Assembly (NCBI GenBank): GCA_900239685.1
Contig: OENT01000075.1
Location: forward strand, 1-64,000
Direction: 5' to 3'
Source: Rotaria macrura
Lineage: Eukaryota; Rotifera; Eurotatoria; Philodinida; Philodinidae
DNA length: 64,000 nt
Below are positions 35,601 through 46,600 of the stretch, one piece after another. Under the pieces are notes generated by a model. It made no database searches, was not told where the DNA came from, and saw only the letters and a list, made by a program, of their open reading frames with translations. A program made the position numbers and the translations under genes. Position 1 is the stretch's first letter, and every line of letters starts with the position of its first letter.

Positions 35601-37584
35601 TTCCAATAGCCTATCTTGCTTTCCGAGTTTCCTGACTTTCCCTATCTCCTGACTTGAACAAAATACAAATGAAACATACCGTATTCTCCTGTAAAGCATC
35701 AGCTATAAATTGAATCTCTTTACGTCCAATTTTATAGCCATTCACATTCAATTGTGTGATTGCCTAGATAAAACAGTATAGATGCGTGTGTGTGCGATCA
35801 TGATAGAAAAAAAAATTAAACAGAAAAACTCACTGGATCATTCCATATTTTCAGAGCGGTGGCAACGGCTATGCAATGAGGACTATCATTGCCAAACAAA
35901 TTCAGTGAAGTGAGTGTCTGTGTAAAATATAGCGCACTGACTATATGTAAGATACCAAAGCAAGTAGAATTACTCTGTTGCTTCCTAGCAGAGTAGCTAT
36001 TCTATTTGCCCCACTTTCTCCGATTAAATTTCTGTCGAGGCATAATGTCAGCAGTGTCTGCATCAAAGATATCATCAAATCGACTCGAAACTTTCGACTC
36101 GAAAGTACAATTAAGGAAAAAATGAGTACTACCGTATTTTGTTTAAGTGCATTAACCAAGTGCTGTACCCCTTTATCTCGAATTTTATTTCTTCCAAGAT
36201 GAAGTTTTCTAAGCGTCTACATATGAATTTCAAATGATTGCAGAAAGAAAGCTGCCGAGAGAGTCATACGGACCACATTCTTTTCCAAAGCAGCAGCCAA
36301 ATGTTGAACGCCTTCATCCCTGATTTGATTACCTTGAAGATCGAGTATAGAAATAGTCTAATTAGAACATAAGCAGATCGATATATACGAGACAAAGAAA
36401 CATAATCTCATACTGTGTTGCATTTTATCAAACGAGCCATATATTCTGCTCCAACATCTCCGATTTCATTTCTACCGAGATACAATTCATAAAGTGTCTA
36501 CATGAAAAGTATAAATGAGATAATTATAAGCCGAATGATATGCAAAATGAGACGCACTCGGTTCTGATATAGAGCGTTGACCAAATATTCTACTCCTTGA
36601 TCTCCTATTATATTTCCAGAAAGATCCAAGCTTGCAAGTATCTATTTGAAAATAAATCGATAAGTAGATGAACGAAATCGAATAATAATAGGAAAAAAAA
36701 CATCTCATCATCGTTCTAAGACATTTTCGATAGATTCCATTCCTTGCTAAACGGTTTGATTCTAGCAGAATATGATTGACATCAATTTATGAAACTAGTG
36801 ACGTCGCAGCAATCGAAACATGTTGTTATGAGCCATCTGTTGACATCATCATCATCTAAAGCTCATGTCACTTGCTAGATCTCATATAACAAGCAACAGA
36901 TAGGTTTCATCTTTTTATCCACATTTCGACCGTCGTACAGTATTTTTCCTAGAGAATCACTGAAATAACGAGCAATGTCCTTGTTATGATCAAATATTAC
37001 GCATCGATCTTCAATAGTTTCATGAATCCAGTTTGTGAAAGATAATTTCGACATAAATTCGTACAAAGTAATTGTAAATCTCACGTATTTTACCTTGCTC
37101 TCTTTTAGTAGATTATATGCTATTATTTCCATATCATTATCGGCCAACCAACTGCCACAGAAGGATAACGTGACGTTCTTTTTATTCGTAGCAATCATGT
37201 TTTCTAGTTCAGGATTACTATAATGTGGTTCACATAATTCTTCAGCTTTTGTTTCACCTGAAAACAGACCAATATTCATTGAATAATATCAGTGTTTCAT
37301 TCTGCAGAATACAGTAGTACGCAATTCGTCTCTAACAGATAAAATATAGTGACTCTTTACTGCTTATGTAATGTTTCTCTTCTATCTTTTGACGATCGTC
37401 ATGTTTCAAAGCTGAAAAGTTCAATCCATAAAAAAGTTATGCATTTATCTATTTCATCTTTATCTGCGACTAGCAAATCGTAAATCAACTGTTTGATTGT
37501 ACGCATTGTCCTACCCAGAACTATGGCATTCTTAACTAAAAAACATCCACGATTATGAGTTCTAATAATTAAAACAAACTTCAT
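29689..37584 (-). CDS. Leucine-rich-repeat protein (ribonuclease-inhibitor/NLRC3-type LRRs), one LRR per exon
   Basis: Thirty exons of 84 nt each encode one 28-residue LRR, all with phase-0 GT-AG introns, followed by a last exon (29689-29784) ending at a TAG. Typical units begin TLxxLDLxxNxIGD and continue GAxxLAxAL. Three upstream exons join in phase: 37515-37584, 37361-37411 and 37094-37257 (ETKAEELCEPHYSNPELE). With that start the protein would be about 966 aa. The first exon is weak and the true start may differ. No NACHT, CARD, death-fold or membrane segment is visible, so this is not a recognisable NLR, although 84-nt LRR exons are also found in NLRC3/NLRC5-type genes. The exon at 30288-30372 has 85 nt and shifts the frame (see findings). 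A dead mariner sits in the 2.6-kb intron 33105-35679. Role unknown; such horseshoe folds bind proteins. Confidence 0.8.
29850..32665 (-). repeat. Four-exon higher-order repeat within the LRR array, five copies
   Basis: Within the array four exon types recur in fixed order. Type B (LNLxxNxS, C or G, ITAAIxIxND) is at 32582, 32008, 31443, 30867 and 30288. Type C (LDLSNRQLxDKEA) is next, then type A (LDLxxNEIGDxGAQ), then type D (LDLRENxIG). B exons start 574, 565, 576 and 579 bp apart, so a block of four exons plus four introns, about 570 bp, has been copied in tandem. A less regular B-C-A-x-D set lies upstream (35834, 35680, 33021, 32869, 32726). Confidence 0.8.
33792..35025 (+). mobile_element. 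Degenerate mariner transposon in an LRR-gene intron
   Basis: The left terminus CGGTTGGCAAGAAATTTTTT (33795-33814) mirrors the right terminus, which reads GGGTTGGGAAGAAATGTTTC on the other strand and ends at 35025. TA follows on the right (35026-35027); the left copy has become TG (33790-33791). Size, 1234 bp, is near full length for a mariner. Its plus-strand transposase is broken. It lies wholly inside the intron between LRR exons 7 and 8, opposite to the host gene's direction. Confidence 0.8.
33921..34952 (+). pseudogene. Broken mariner transposase
   Basis: N-terminal helix-turn-helix remnants (LLFLYEFRLGHQATY, then in another frame FHRFKNGNFKLDD and THTGRPVYANVDIVKQLIE) carry at least three in-frame stops and one frameshift. 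The middle of the catalytic domain is scrambled and interrupted by a run of G at 34396-34406. The C-terminal part reads HTAKSMGKNALELGW, LTDYRLFHSLSKHLREKKFDD and FFGQKLQDFHERGILSLPRRW, and ends at 34952. The intact tail with a ruined front indicates a recently dead Mos1-type mariner. Confidence 0.85.
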
Positions 37585-38842
37585 TATTATTTTATAATTA
37601 CACTATAATTTTGGACTGATTTGTCTTTACTATCACTAACGTGCAATCAATTGAAATATATTCGACTCTGATTATGTTCGACTGTTTTGTATACTCCTTA
37701 AATATAAGCACAGAGAAATACTACCCTAGTCGAGAATCCGTAGTGAGTATGCAGAGAGTGGTTGTTTACGTGAATTGTAAGTATCTAAAATATGGCAATG
37801 CCCTATGATAGTGTACCGATTCCTTTCTATTGCTATTGGACTTTCTCAGAAGACTCCCTCAATCCTGAGAAAATGTAACAGGGATTGTAGTATGAGTGTA
37901 GAGATTGCTAAAGAAATGCCTTAAAATCTACCGCAAAATCCACTTATTTACTATTTCACTATGTGTTTTAGTACATTTTTTATGAGTCAAAATTCGTTTT
38001 CGGAAAACAATTTACCACGTTTTTAAACGGATCTTCTACCTAATCCTTTTAGAAGATCTTGTCTCAGCGGCTGAGCTCCACTGAATGAATATTAACTAAT
38101 GCCCATGAGATGAGTTATCGATAACAGGATTCAGGTAGAAGTCTCAATGATATTTATCAATTACCATATAAAGATCAATTTTAAAAATGAATTATTATTT
38201 CTTTTGATAAGTGATATTCTTTTATATACTCACATAGACGCGAAAGAAAACGGTAAATGTATACATGTACCCTCTCTTAAATCTTCGGAGAATTTTTTCT
38301 CTGTCATATGATCTAAACTTCGGCGACTACCTGGGAAGTTGTTAAGTGGTTCTTGGCTAAGGTAGACTACTTGCAATTCGATTTTTCGATGAGCTTGAGA
38401 TGAGTGAAATCAAATTTTTACTGGACACCACTATGAAACATTTTTCTTGAGTCTTAACAGCAAAGATGTGGCCGACGAAAAACTTCAGTCAAAGACAAAA
38501 CGAAAAACATACGAAGCTAAATCAACCAATGCAATTCATTCAACTAATGTGTGCACATCTAAAAGTAGAACCCTAGCCTATAAACAATCAATCAACGTCA
38601 GCAAAGCTTTAGCTTAATTTTTACAACTCAAGTATGTATATATGGATTAGGTCGATTCAAATCTATGTTTCTTAACAAATTGAACCTATACAACAATTGA
38701 AGAAAACTAATCTTCTTGCGCAGGAGACTTTAAAAAATAACTAATGTATAAATCTGATTGTTCGATGAAATTTTTTTGATGAAAATTTTGAATCTCAATA
38801 TGAACGTCAATAATGGTCATCGAACATCTGCATAATTTGACT
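37585..38842. other. Intergenic, no gene recognised
   Basis: 5' flank of the LRR gene; presumably its promoter. AT-rich, no ORF or repeat recognised. Confidence 0.45.
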
Positions 38843-38851
38843 GTTGAAAGA

Positions 38852-39000
38852 GGTATATTTCATTTTCGCCGACGACGATTTTCGCCTATTCCAACTTCAC
38901 CGAAAGAATTTTTCTTTCTTTCTAAAATGGAAACAAAGAAAAATTCTTTCGGTGAAGTTGGAATAGGCGAAAATCGTCGTCGGCGAAAATGGAGTAAACC
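38852..39000. mobile_element. Small fold-back element with perfect 57-bp stem and 9-bp target duplication
   Basis: Arms 38861-38917 and 38935-38991 are exact reverse complements around a 17-base loop. The element ends are GGTATATTTCATTTTCGCC (left) and, on the other strand, GGTTTACTCCATTTTCGCC (right). It is bracketed by the identical 9-mers GTTGAAAGA at 38843-38851 and 39001-39009. The 70-aa ORF through it is a by-product of the hairpin. No transposase. The termini resemble those of the larger element at 42526-43397. Confidence 0.75.
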
Positions 39001-39009
39001 GTTGAAAGA

Positions 39010-42000
39010 GGGTATCATGCTTTGATTGATTCAAAAAGAATTCTGAATTAGTAAATATATCGCATGACACCACTGGAGAATTTTACGATAGTTCCAATAG
39101 ATTTTCAATGTGTGATTATAACATGAATAGTATATGCATGGTTGTGCTGCTTCCTAAACAGCACCGTTATTTTTTTGACTAGCATTTTCAAAAAAGTCAT
39201 TTTTCAAAAGTCATGCTTCTGAATAAGTATTTATTGAATGTGTTTTTCGACATAACGTCAATATTTGTTTTTCAATCGAAGGAACTGAAAGAAATCCGAT
39301 ACGTAAATTCTAATACACTTCATCATTATACATAAAAAACACTAAATTTAATTTTGTTTATGAAAGAAAAATAGAGTGACGACATGACATTTACCAATGT
39401 TGAAATGCTTTCGAGATAAAATAAACCTCAAGTTCATCAGCGCTTGTCTCGTGTTATTTCAAAATTTTCAGATCAATAAAGAAATCGAATTCACCCTATT
39501 TGGAAATAAATAACAAGTACGAACCATCAGTCATAATTATAAATTTTGACGGTAAGGTTGATGATGGAGTTGTTGCTTGATTGATGGGAATACTAGTAGA
39601 AAGTTTTCGATAGTTCATGATAAAATACTAGTTGTATGACAATTAGCAGACAATATTGCAGCAAATCTCAATGAAAAAAGTATTTCACATCTAAACAGCG
39701 ATATGTTTTTGGTTTAATCAAACTTTTTTGTTTTTGTTCTTGACGCTGACACAACACAACGAAAAGAACAAACGAGCGAGACAGGTGGCCTTCACATATC
39801 GTTGCAAGTAACTAGAAAAGAAATCAGAACTTTGTACTTTTTCTTCGCGACAAATTCTCTTCAACATTTTAGTCTTTTCTTTTCGTATTGTGTTCTGATT
39901 GTTACTTCATATTTAAAGATAGGAAGTTGCAGAAAAAATAAATGAAAAAAAGGCACTATTCCCATGAGACGAGTTCCGCTCAACGAAGGAACGTCTATCT
40001 CTACAAACGATGTCAATGGATAGAATGAATATATCCAGTTTTGTCAATAATTTGAAATAGTATGAATTTGACTGATGCTATGTGTGACTTGATTGACAAC
40101 AAGAAAATTTCAAAATGTTTTCTACAAAAGCCGAGCATACGAATGCATTGACTCGTCTTATTTTCCAATTTAATTGTTTTTTATGCGACAGACATGTGTG
40201 TACAAAATCTTCATGAAATATAACCATTAAGAAAATTTGAATAAAGAAAACGGTTCTATCAAACGAACAATCATATATCATATGAATTAAGAAATCTGTT
40301 GTTGTCGATTTCAAATCAAAAATCTCAATATGAATGGTTTGAGTTGAATGATGATGAGTCTAGTTGTTAAATACATTTGGATGTAGATTATATTAAACAA
40401 AGATTAATCAGCACAATATTTGAACATATTTGGCTTCTACGTATGTTCACAATAAAATAAAGATCTCTCAATCACTGAACCAGTAAACTTGTCATTGATA
40501 TTATGCATTGACTTAAAAAACTAACTCTACTAGATATAATGCGATGATCTTCTTAACTACTGCAATACAAAATTTAAATATAGATGTACGGAGAATGTTT
40601 GCCAAAATGAAACTAAAAATGAAGTTTCTCGAGTATGAGAATTAGAGATCGTGACAGAGCAGTACAAGTTAGAATAAAACTTCTACGTTTTGTATGCCTG
40701 TTAAAAGAACGAATACCTTAGTAATAATAATCCTATTGCTTTCAAGTTTAGTGTTCATGTTTTATTTATTAAATTTCTAAAGAACATCTCAATTGAACTC
40801 TGTATGTAAAAAAAAACTGTTGCTTGTCTGCCTAGAGGTATGGTAGTTTATTTTTATCTATGATAAAAAATCTATACGTATATCAATGAAATCAATGTTC
40901 TCATAATATAAAGATGTATAACTTTTCCTTTTTATTCTTATAAAATGAAGGACAAATGAATTATAAAAACAAACTGTTGTGTGAAACCAAAATCTACAAT
41001 TTTACCAAGCAGTTCGTAAAAGAACATGATACTATCGAATCGATAGTATCGATGGAAATGAAAAATACAGAAGAGTGTTCTACATATTCTTTTTCATGGA
41101 ACAGGGTTTGGGTTCATTGATACCTTTATACCTGTATGGATCTCAGTTCGAAATGATACCACTGATTGGGATACGACTTTTTAAACTGAGTGTATTTAAT
41201 CAAAATTATGATTCTTTGGTAGAGTTCCTGATCAATTGGACTAGGTTCACAAATCAAAATTGTACTAGATGATTTACAATATAGAATGAATCTCGAGACT
41301 GAATATCAACTGTCTAGTAATTTAAACATTCGATAATTTTCATATGAAAAAAAACTGGAAAGTGAAAGGTATGCAATAGAAAATCGTGGCACGTGGAGTA
41401 AAGAGAATCTGGAAAATAAGTTATCCTTTCGTTTTCCAAGGATATTTTCATGAAAATTAGTAGAGAATCATTTGCAACTTTTCAGCACGTAGAATTCATC
41501 TGAAACGATAGAAGTCTTCAAGTCACTTGTAAGCGACCATTGCTGCATTTCCGTTAGATATGAAAGTCCCAAAAATCTTGTTTCTTTCGTAGATGGTTCT
41601 CTTTGCAAGCTTTCAATACTTCATGAACAGGACAATAATTTACAAAAAGGATGGCTTGTATATTTATATTTTGATCATTCGTTGTTTTCACAAATAACGG
41701 CGCTCACTTCTCTAAATCTTCAGTCGGATTGAGTCGATACTGACTTTTGCAGCGGAACATCTTGCTGATACATTACAATACAGCAGAATGATTAGAATTC
41801 TGCCTTCATTCCACTTTTACAACCGTTTACACGTTTTCAAGCAGATATTCACCACACCAAGTCTAGGGGGAAATTGTGGCTGGCACTAGGCTTCATATCT
41901 TGTGAATGAACTGATCAAACGAAACAATCCACAGGTGGAATCATCAACATGATTAGTCACGATGTACTACTTTAGAATCAACAGTACGCGATAAAAGTGT

Positions 42001-42516
42001 CAAGAAAACGATTTTTGTAATTTTTTTCTCAGAAAGTGATTCATTAGTTGGAAATTTCAATTGAATTGTTTTGACAACGAAGATCAAAGATTATCTGTAC
42101 TTTTTCTAAAACATAAAGACAAAATCTAATGGTCTGGTGGATTCTAAAGGTTCTGAATTTTTCCGTGAGATTGCTTTTCCCAAAAACATTTCCGCACCTA
42201 CACACGGCCACAATAGAACAATGACTATTGATCAAAACCAGTAAAACAAACAAAATTTGATGTAAAAGAAAACAGCTGAAAATGTGGCTGATCATCACAT
42301 TTATGCTGGATGCGATCGCCTCTGTTCGAAGTATCACATGCATCGTTTATCTATTTTTAGTGCTTACTGATTTCACTACAAAGCATTAGTGACATCTGCT
42401 TAAGACTTTAGGCAAAAATTTCCTTCAATGTAGTAAAATTACAAGATTCATACAGAATATCTTCACTTGCATTACTATAGAAAAGATAGCATAAATGAAC
42501 TTTCAATCAATCGTAA
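39010..42516. other. Intergenic, no gene recognised
   Basis: 3.5 kb of AT-rich sequence; ORFs up to 99 aa without recognisable content. A 24-bp perfect palindrome built on GATACTATCGA lies near 41029-41052. Confidence 0.45.
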
Positions 42517-42525
42517 GTCTTCGAT

Positions 42526-43397
42526 GGTTCAGGCCCATTTCGTCGACAAATTAATTAATTATCCCTTTTCATCGACAGAAATTTTCTATCCCGTTTCGTC
42601 GACATATTTTTTTCCCTTTTCATCGACATATTTTATTTTCCCTTTTCCTCGACAAGNNNNNNNNNNNNNNNNNNNNNNNNNNNNNNNNNNNNNNNNNNNN
42701 NNNNNNNNNNNNNNNNNNNNNNNNNNNNNNNNNNNNNNNNNNNNNNNNNNNNNNNNNNNNNNNNNNNNNNNNNNNNNNNNNNNNNNNNNNNNNNNNNNNN
42801 NNNNNNNNNNNNNNNNNNNNNNNNNNNNNNNNNNNNNNNNNNNNNNNNNNNNNNNNNNNNNNNNNNNNNNNNNNNNNNNNNNNNNNNNNNNNNNNNNNNN
42901 NNNNNNNNNNNNNNNNNNNNNNNNNNNNNNNNNNNNNNNNNNNNNNNNNNNNNNNNNNNNNNNNNNNNNNNNNNNNNNNNNNNNNNNNNNNNNNNNNNNN
43001 NNNNNNNNNNNNNNNNNNNNNNNNNNNNNNNNNNNNNNNNNNNNNNNNNNNNNNNNNNNNNNNNNNNNNNNNNNNNNNNNNNNNNNNNNNNNNNNNNNNN
43101 NNNNNNNNNNNNNNNNNNNNNNNNNNNNNNNNNNNNNNNNNNNNNNNNNNNNNNNNNNNNNNNNNNNNNNNNNNNNNNNNNNNNNNNNNNNNNNNNNNNN
43201 NNNNNNNNNNNNNNNNNNNNNNNNNNNNNNNNNNNNNNNNNNNNNNNNNNNNNNNNNNNNNNNNNNNNNNNNNNNNNNNNNNNNNNNNNNNNCTTGTCGA
43301 GGAAAAGGGAAAATAAAATATGTCGACGAAATGGGAAAAATAACTTGTCGATGAAACGGGATTAATTAAGGTCGTGTCGACGAAATGGGAGGATACC
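42526..43397. mobile_element. Large fold-back element rich in TCGTCGACA repeats, containing the assembly gap
   Basis: Left arm 42526-42656 carries four or five copies of a CCCNTTTCRTCGACA module separated by short AT spacers. The right arm 43293-43397 is its inverted counterpart; the bases touching the gap (TTTTCCTCGACAAG and CTTGTCGAGGAAAA) are exactly complementary. Ends are GGTTCAGGCCCATTTCGTC and, on the other strand, GGTATCCTCCCATTTCGTC. Identical 9-mers GTCTTCGAT flank the unit at 42517-42525 and 43398-43406. The two long ORFs here run through unknown bases and are artefacts. Confidence 0.7.
42657..43292. other. Assembly gap (636 N)
   Basis: Run of N exactly at the centre of the fold-back element, as expected where an inverted repeat defeats assembly. 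The true length is unknown. Confidence 0.99.
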
Positions 43398-43680
43398 GTC
43401 TTCGATTTAATTAATAGCTTGGATTTGGATTGACATTCAATCAAAATTTAAAAAACAATCCTCGTGATTCATATTTGTGACGAAATTATGTAGTGGTATG
43501 ATGAAAATTTTACAATGTTTTTTTTTTATCTGAATGAAGTTTATTGACACTGACATTGGCTCATATTTCTGTTTTATTAATACGTTTTTACATTTACACT
43601 ATATATTCATTTTATCTCAACTTCACATTCGCATTCTTAACCCATAAATAAATATTTTCCCGTCAACAGATTCTAAATGC

Positions 43681-46600
43681 ATGGCCACAGCAACATCAAG
43701 TGACAGAGCGAAATGTTTTACATGTGACAAAGAAAAAATTGTATATCCATGCGAAGGATGTTCTAAAAGATTTTGCTTAAAAGATTTAACAACACATCGT
43801 CAAAATATTGGTGAACAATTTCAGGGTATCGAAAATGATCGTGATCAGTTGTATCAAAAGCTCACTGAACACAAGACTAATAAAAAACAATCTTCATTGG
43901 CTCAACAGATAGATAAATGGGAGAAAGATTCGATTAGAACAATTATGGAAACAGCAGAAGAATGTAGACAATTACTGATTGAACATCAGAACACATATTT
44001 CAAGGAATTAGAGAGAAAGTTAAATCAATTGACAGAGGAACTAAATGCAAGTCGTGAAGAAGATGAATTTAATGAAATAGATATAGATCGATTCACAAAG
44101 AAATTAGCCCAACTAGCAGACGATCTTAGCCAACCACGAAATGTTAAGATTCAGCAAGGTTCTGCATCATATATAAACAAAATATCAATTCACGTAACAT
44201 CTGAAAACCCCCAGGAAATCCAATTTAGATGCACCGATTTAAAACAAAGAGCACCAAAAATTCTGAAAAAAAATAATCCTCGTCGGTACGCTTCAAATTT
44301 AAACGATTCCGCATCTTATACCGAGGAAAGTGCAGTGGTTGCTGCTTCGACTGGTAAGTACAACAATGATATCACACTTTTCAAAATATTTGATCAACCC
44401 TTTGTGTAAAAATCTGTTTAGTTTATTATACTCGTCAGTATTGAAAGATCTATTATTACTAGTATTTAATCGAACATAAAAATTCATGATTTTGAAATGA
44501 CTTTATTTCAATCATAACCTATGAGATTTTATTCTCGGAAACAGATTTCATGAAATCTGTAATGACAATCTCGATCGACTGCTTTGAAAAGAAAATAGGT
44601 GCTAGATGCAACTAAGTTTAACGATAGGTATTCAAATTAAATTTGGATTTCTGAAAGAAAAAAGTCTGACAAGCAAAACTGAAGATAACATCATCATAGA
44701 GAGTCGAGTCGATCCTGAGAGCTGTATAGATTTCAAGATATTAAAATGATTCTCTAAACCTAACTGTGGTCTCAATTTAAAAATTTATGAAAAATTTAGA
44801 GTCATGGTCATATAGGCATCCAACGCACATTCGTAGAAGCCAGATATAGGTATCTGTCATACTATATTGCAAAAAAAGCATGACCAAGGCTGCAATACCA
44901 TTGTATGCTTACATTGATTGCACATCAAACCTATATTATGTAAAAAATCATTTGGACACCCTGTTACACTAACCTTGGGAGATATCCTTCACAAAGAAGA
45001 AAGAGCATACTCTCGATTTCAACAATATCATTCGACAAATCGAAATCTTCAATTTTTTTACCAGAAAAGAATTCTTCTCTCGCAAAGACTTCTTGAAACC
45101 TCATACAACTTTCACATAAAACTATTACTCATACGCTTCCAATTCTCTTTTCAAAGTACATCTATTTCATATCGGCAAATTTTCATTTATCTGTCGTTCA
45201 ACAAAGAAAGGAACTTTCAACATAAAGATATGCATTTTTCAGAGACCTTGAGTATTCTTGGCTAAATAGTATGGAAATGCAATCTAAAATATTTCATTCG
45301 ATTGGGAGAGAAACAGTGAGTTAAATACTATCTTGGTTTCTCAGAAATGTTGGAAAAAACCCACATTGATCGCTCCTTATAATTAATAATACCTAAAGAT
45401 CCGGAGAGAATACTAATTCTTTGGATGCAGAACGAAATTGAATTTTTTAAAATGTATTAATCGTATTGAAAGAACTTTTCGACAGCCCGAACTAGTCGAA
45501 GGAAGAATAACTCTTTCACTTGTGAATCGGATAAAATTTTAACTTTCAAGTAGAATCTGTATTATAGAAAGATAGGAAAAAAAATTCTTTTTTGCACGGC
45601 ATTAGATGTCTGTTATTAGTACGAGTTTACAAATGCAAAAGAAGAAACAATCATTTTCTCGCCCCTTTGCTTTCTGTAAATTCTAAGTCTCAAAAGATAG
45701 TTTTATCGTATTCATTAAGAATAGGTATTCTTCATTCGAGCTCATTCGTTTTTAGAGATTGTTTCATCTACACGGTTAAACTATTAAATGAATTTTCAAC
45801 GTTATCTAATACTCTAAAACGTTGAATTATCATAGAATCGTCTATACGAACAGTTAACTTTAATCGATCGATAGGCTGCCTTTCTTTTTTTTGAACGATT
45901 TTGAAAGATCAAGGAAGAAAATCAATTCAAAAATTTTTCCTTCATTGAGTGATACATTTCGAACTTGTTTGCCACTTCAGTGAGCCATGAGAACTTCTGA
46001 CTTCTAGAAAAACCATGAGCTTTCAGTTTTCACTAGTTTGTTTCAATGCGTTCCCATTTTTAATTCTCATTAGCGCGTAGGTAATTGTTTTTCTTCTTTC
46101 GAAATATGTATCGCATAAATATATTTTGGTGCAAGATATGAATGCTACGAATGAGAACTTCCAGGCGTTTACGAATAGGATTTTTTCGAGAAAACTAAGC
46201 TGTTCCTAGAAGACCGTGAAAAATCGTTTTAGAAAACCATTTCTGCGGGAAAATTTCTTCCTTCTAGAATACAGTCGAGGCTTGAAAAACTAATGAATGA
46301 GGTTTGGTCAGGATGACAAAATGACTTTCTGTCTGCGTACTGTTTACTACCTACAGCAAGTGCTAGTGGATGTCTGAATCATATTTTTTACACGGTGCTT
46401 GTATTCGAATGCTTGATATTAATTCATGTCCAACGGAATATGTATGTTATAATTCTATACAAGACTTTCATAGACACGAGAAACATTCGGCTTGTGTGAA
46501 AAGTAAGTCTATAAGGTATTTATGTAAAATGAATGTTCTTTTATGAATATAAAGACATTCGCGCATTCATTCAAAAACTTCCCCTCGATTTAAAAAGGAA

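Larger units (their letters stand above)
29850..36641 (-). repeat. Tandem array of thirty 84-nt LRR exons
   Basis: Exon spans in coding order: 36558-36641, 36414-36497, 36274-36357, 36133-36216, 35974-36057, 35834-35917, 35680-35763, 33021-33104, 32869-32952, 32726-32809, 32582-32665, 32429-32512, 32288-32371, 32148-32231, 32008-32091, 31866-31949, 31725-31808, 31585-31668, 31443-31526, 31289-31372, 31147-31230, 31007-31090, 30867-30950, 30714-30797, 30569-30652, 30429-30512, 30288-30372, 30137-30220, 29993-30076 and 29850-29933. Most introns are 55-75 bp. Some donors are weak after GT (GTTCTG, GTTTTT, GTTTCT). Confidence 0.85.

Noticed and set aside
36875..37093. In-frame continuation of the LRR gene's N-terminal exon past its donor site
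   Set aside because: The GTAAAA donor at 37093 is followed by a non-repeat frame; splicing to the LRR exon at 36641 keeps phase and repeat pattern.
29689..37584. Calling the LRR gene an NLR immune receptor
   Set aside because: No NACHT or effector domain is visible; similarity is limited to the LRR type and exon length.
42467..43444. Two ORFs of 295 and 274 aa on opposite strands
   Set aside because: They run through 636 unknown bases and the arms of a fold-back element; not genes.
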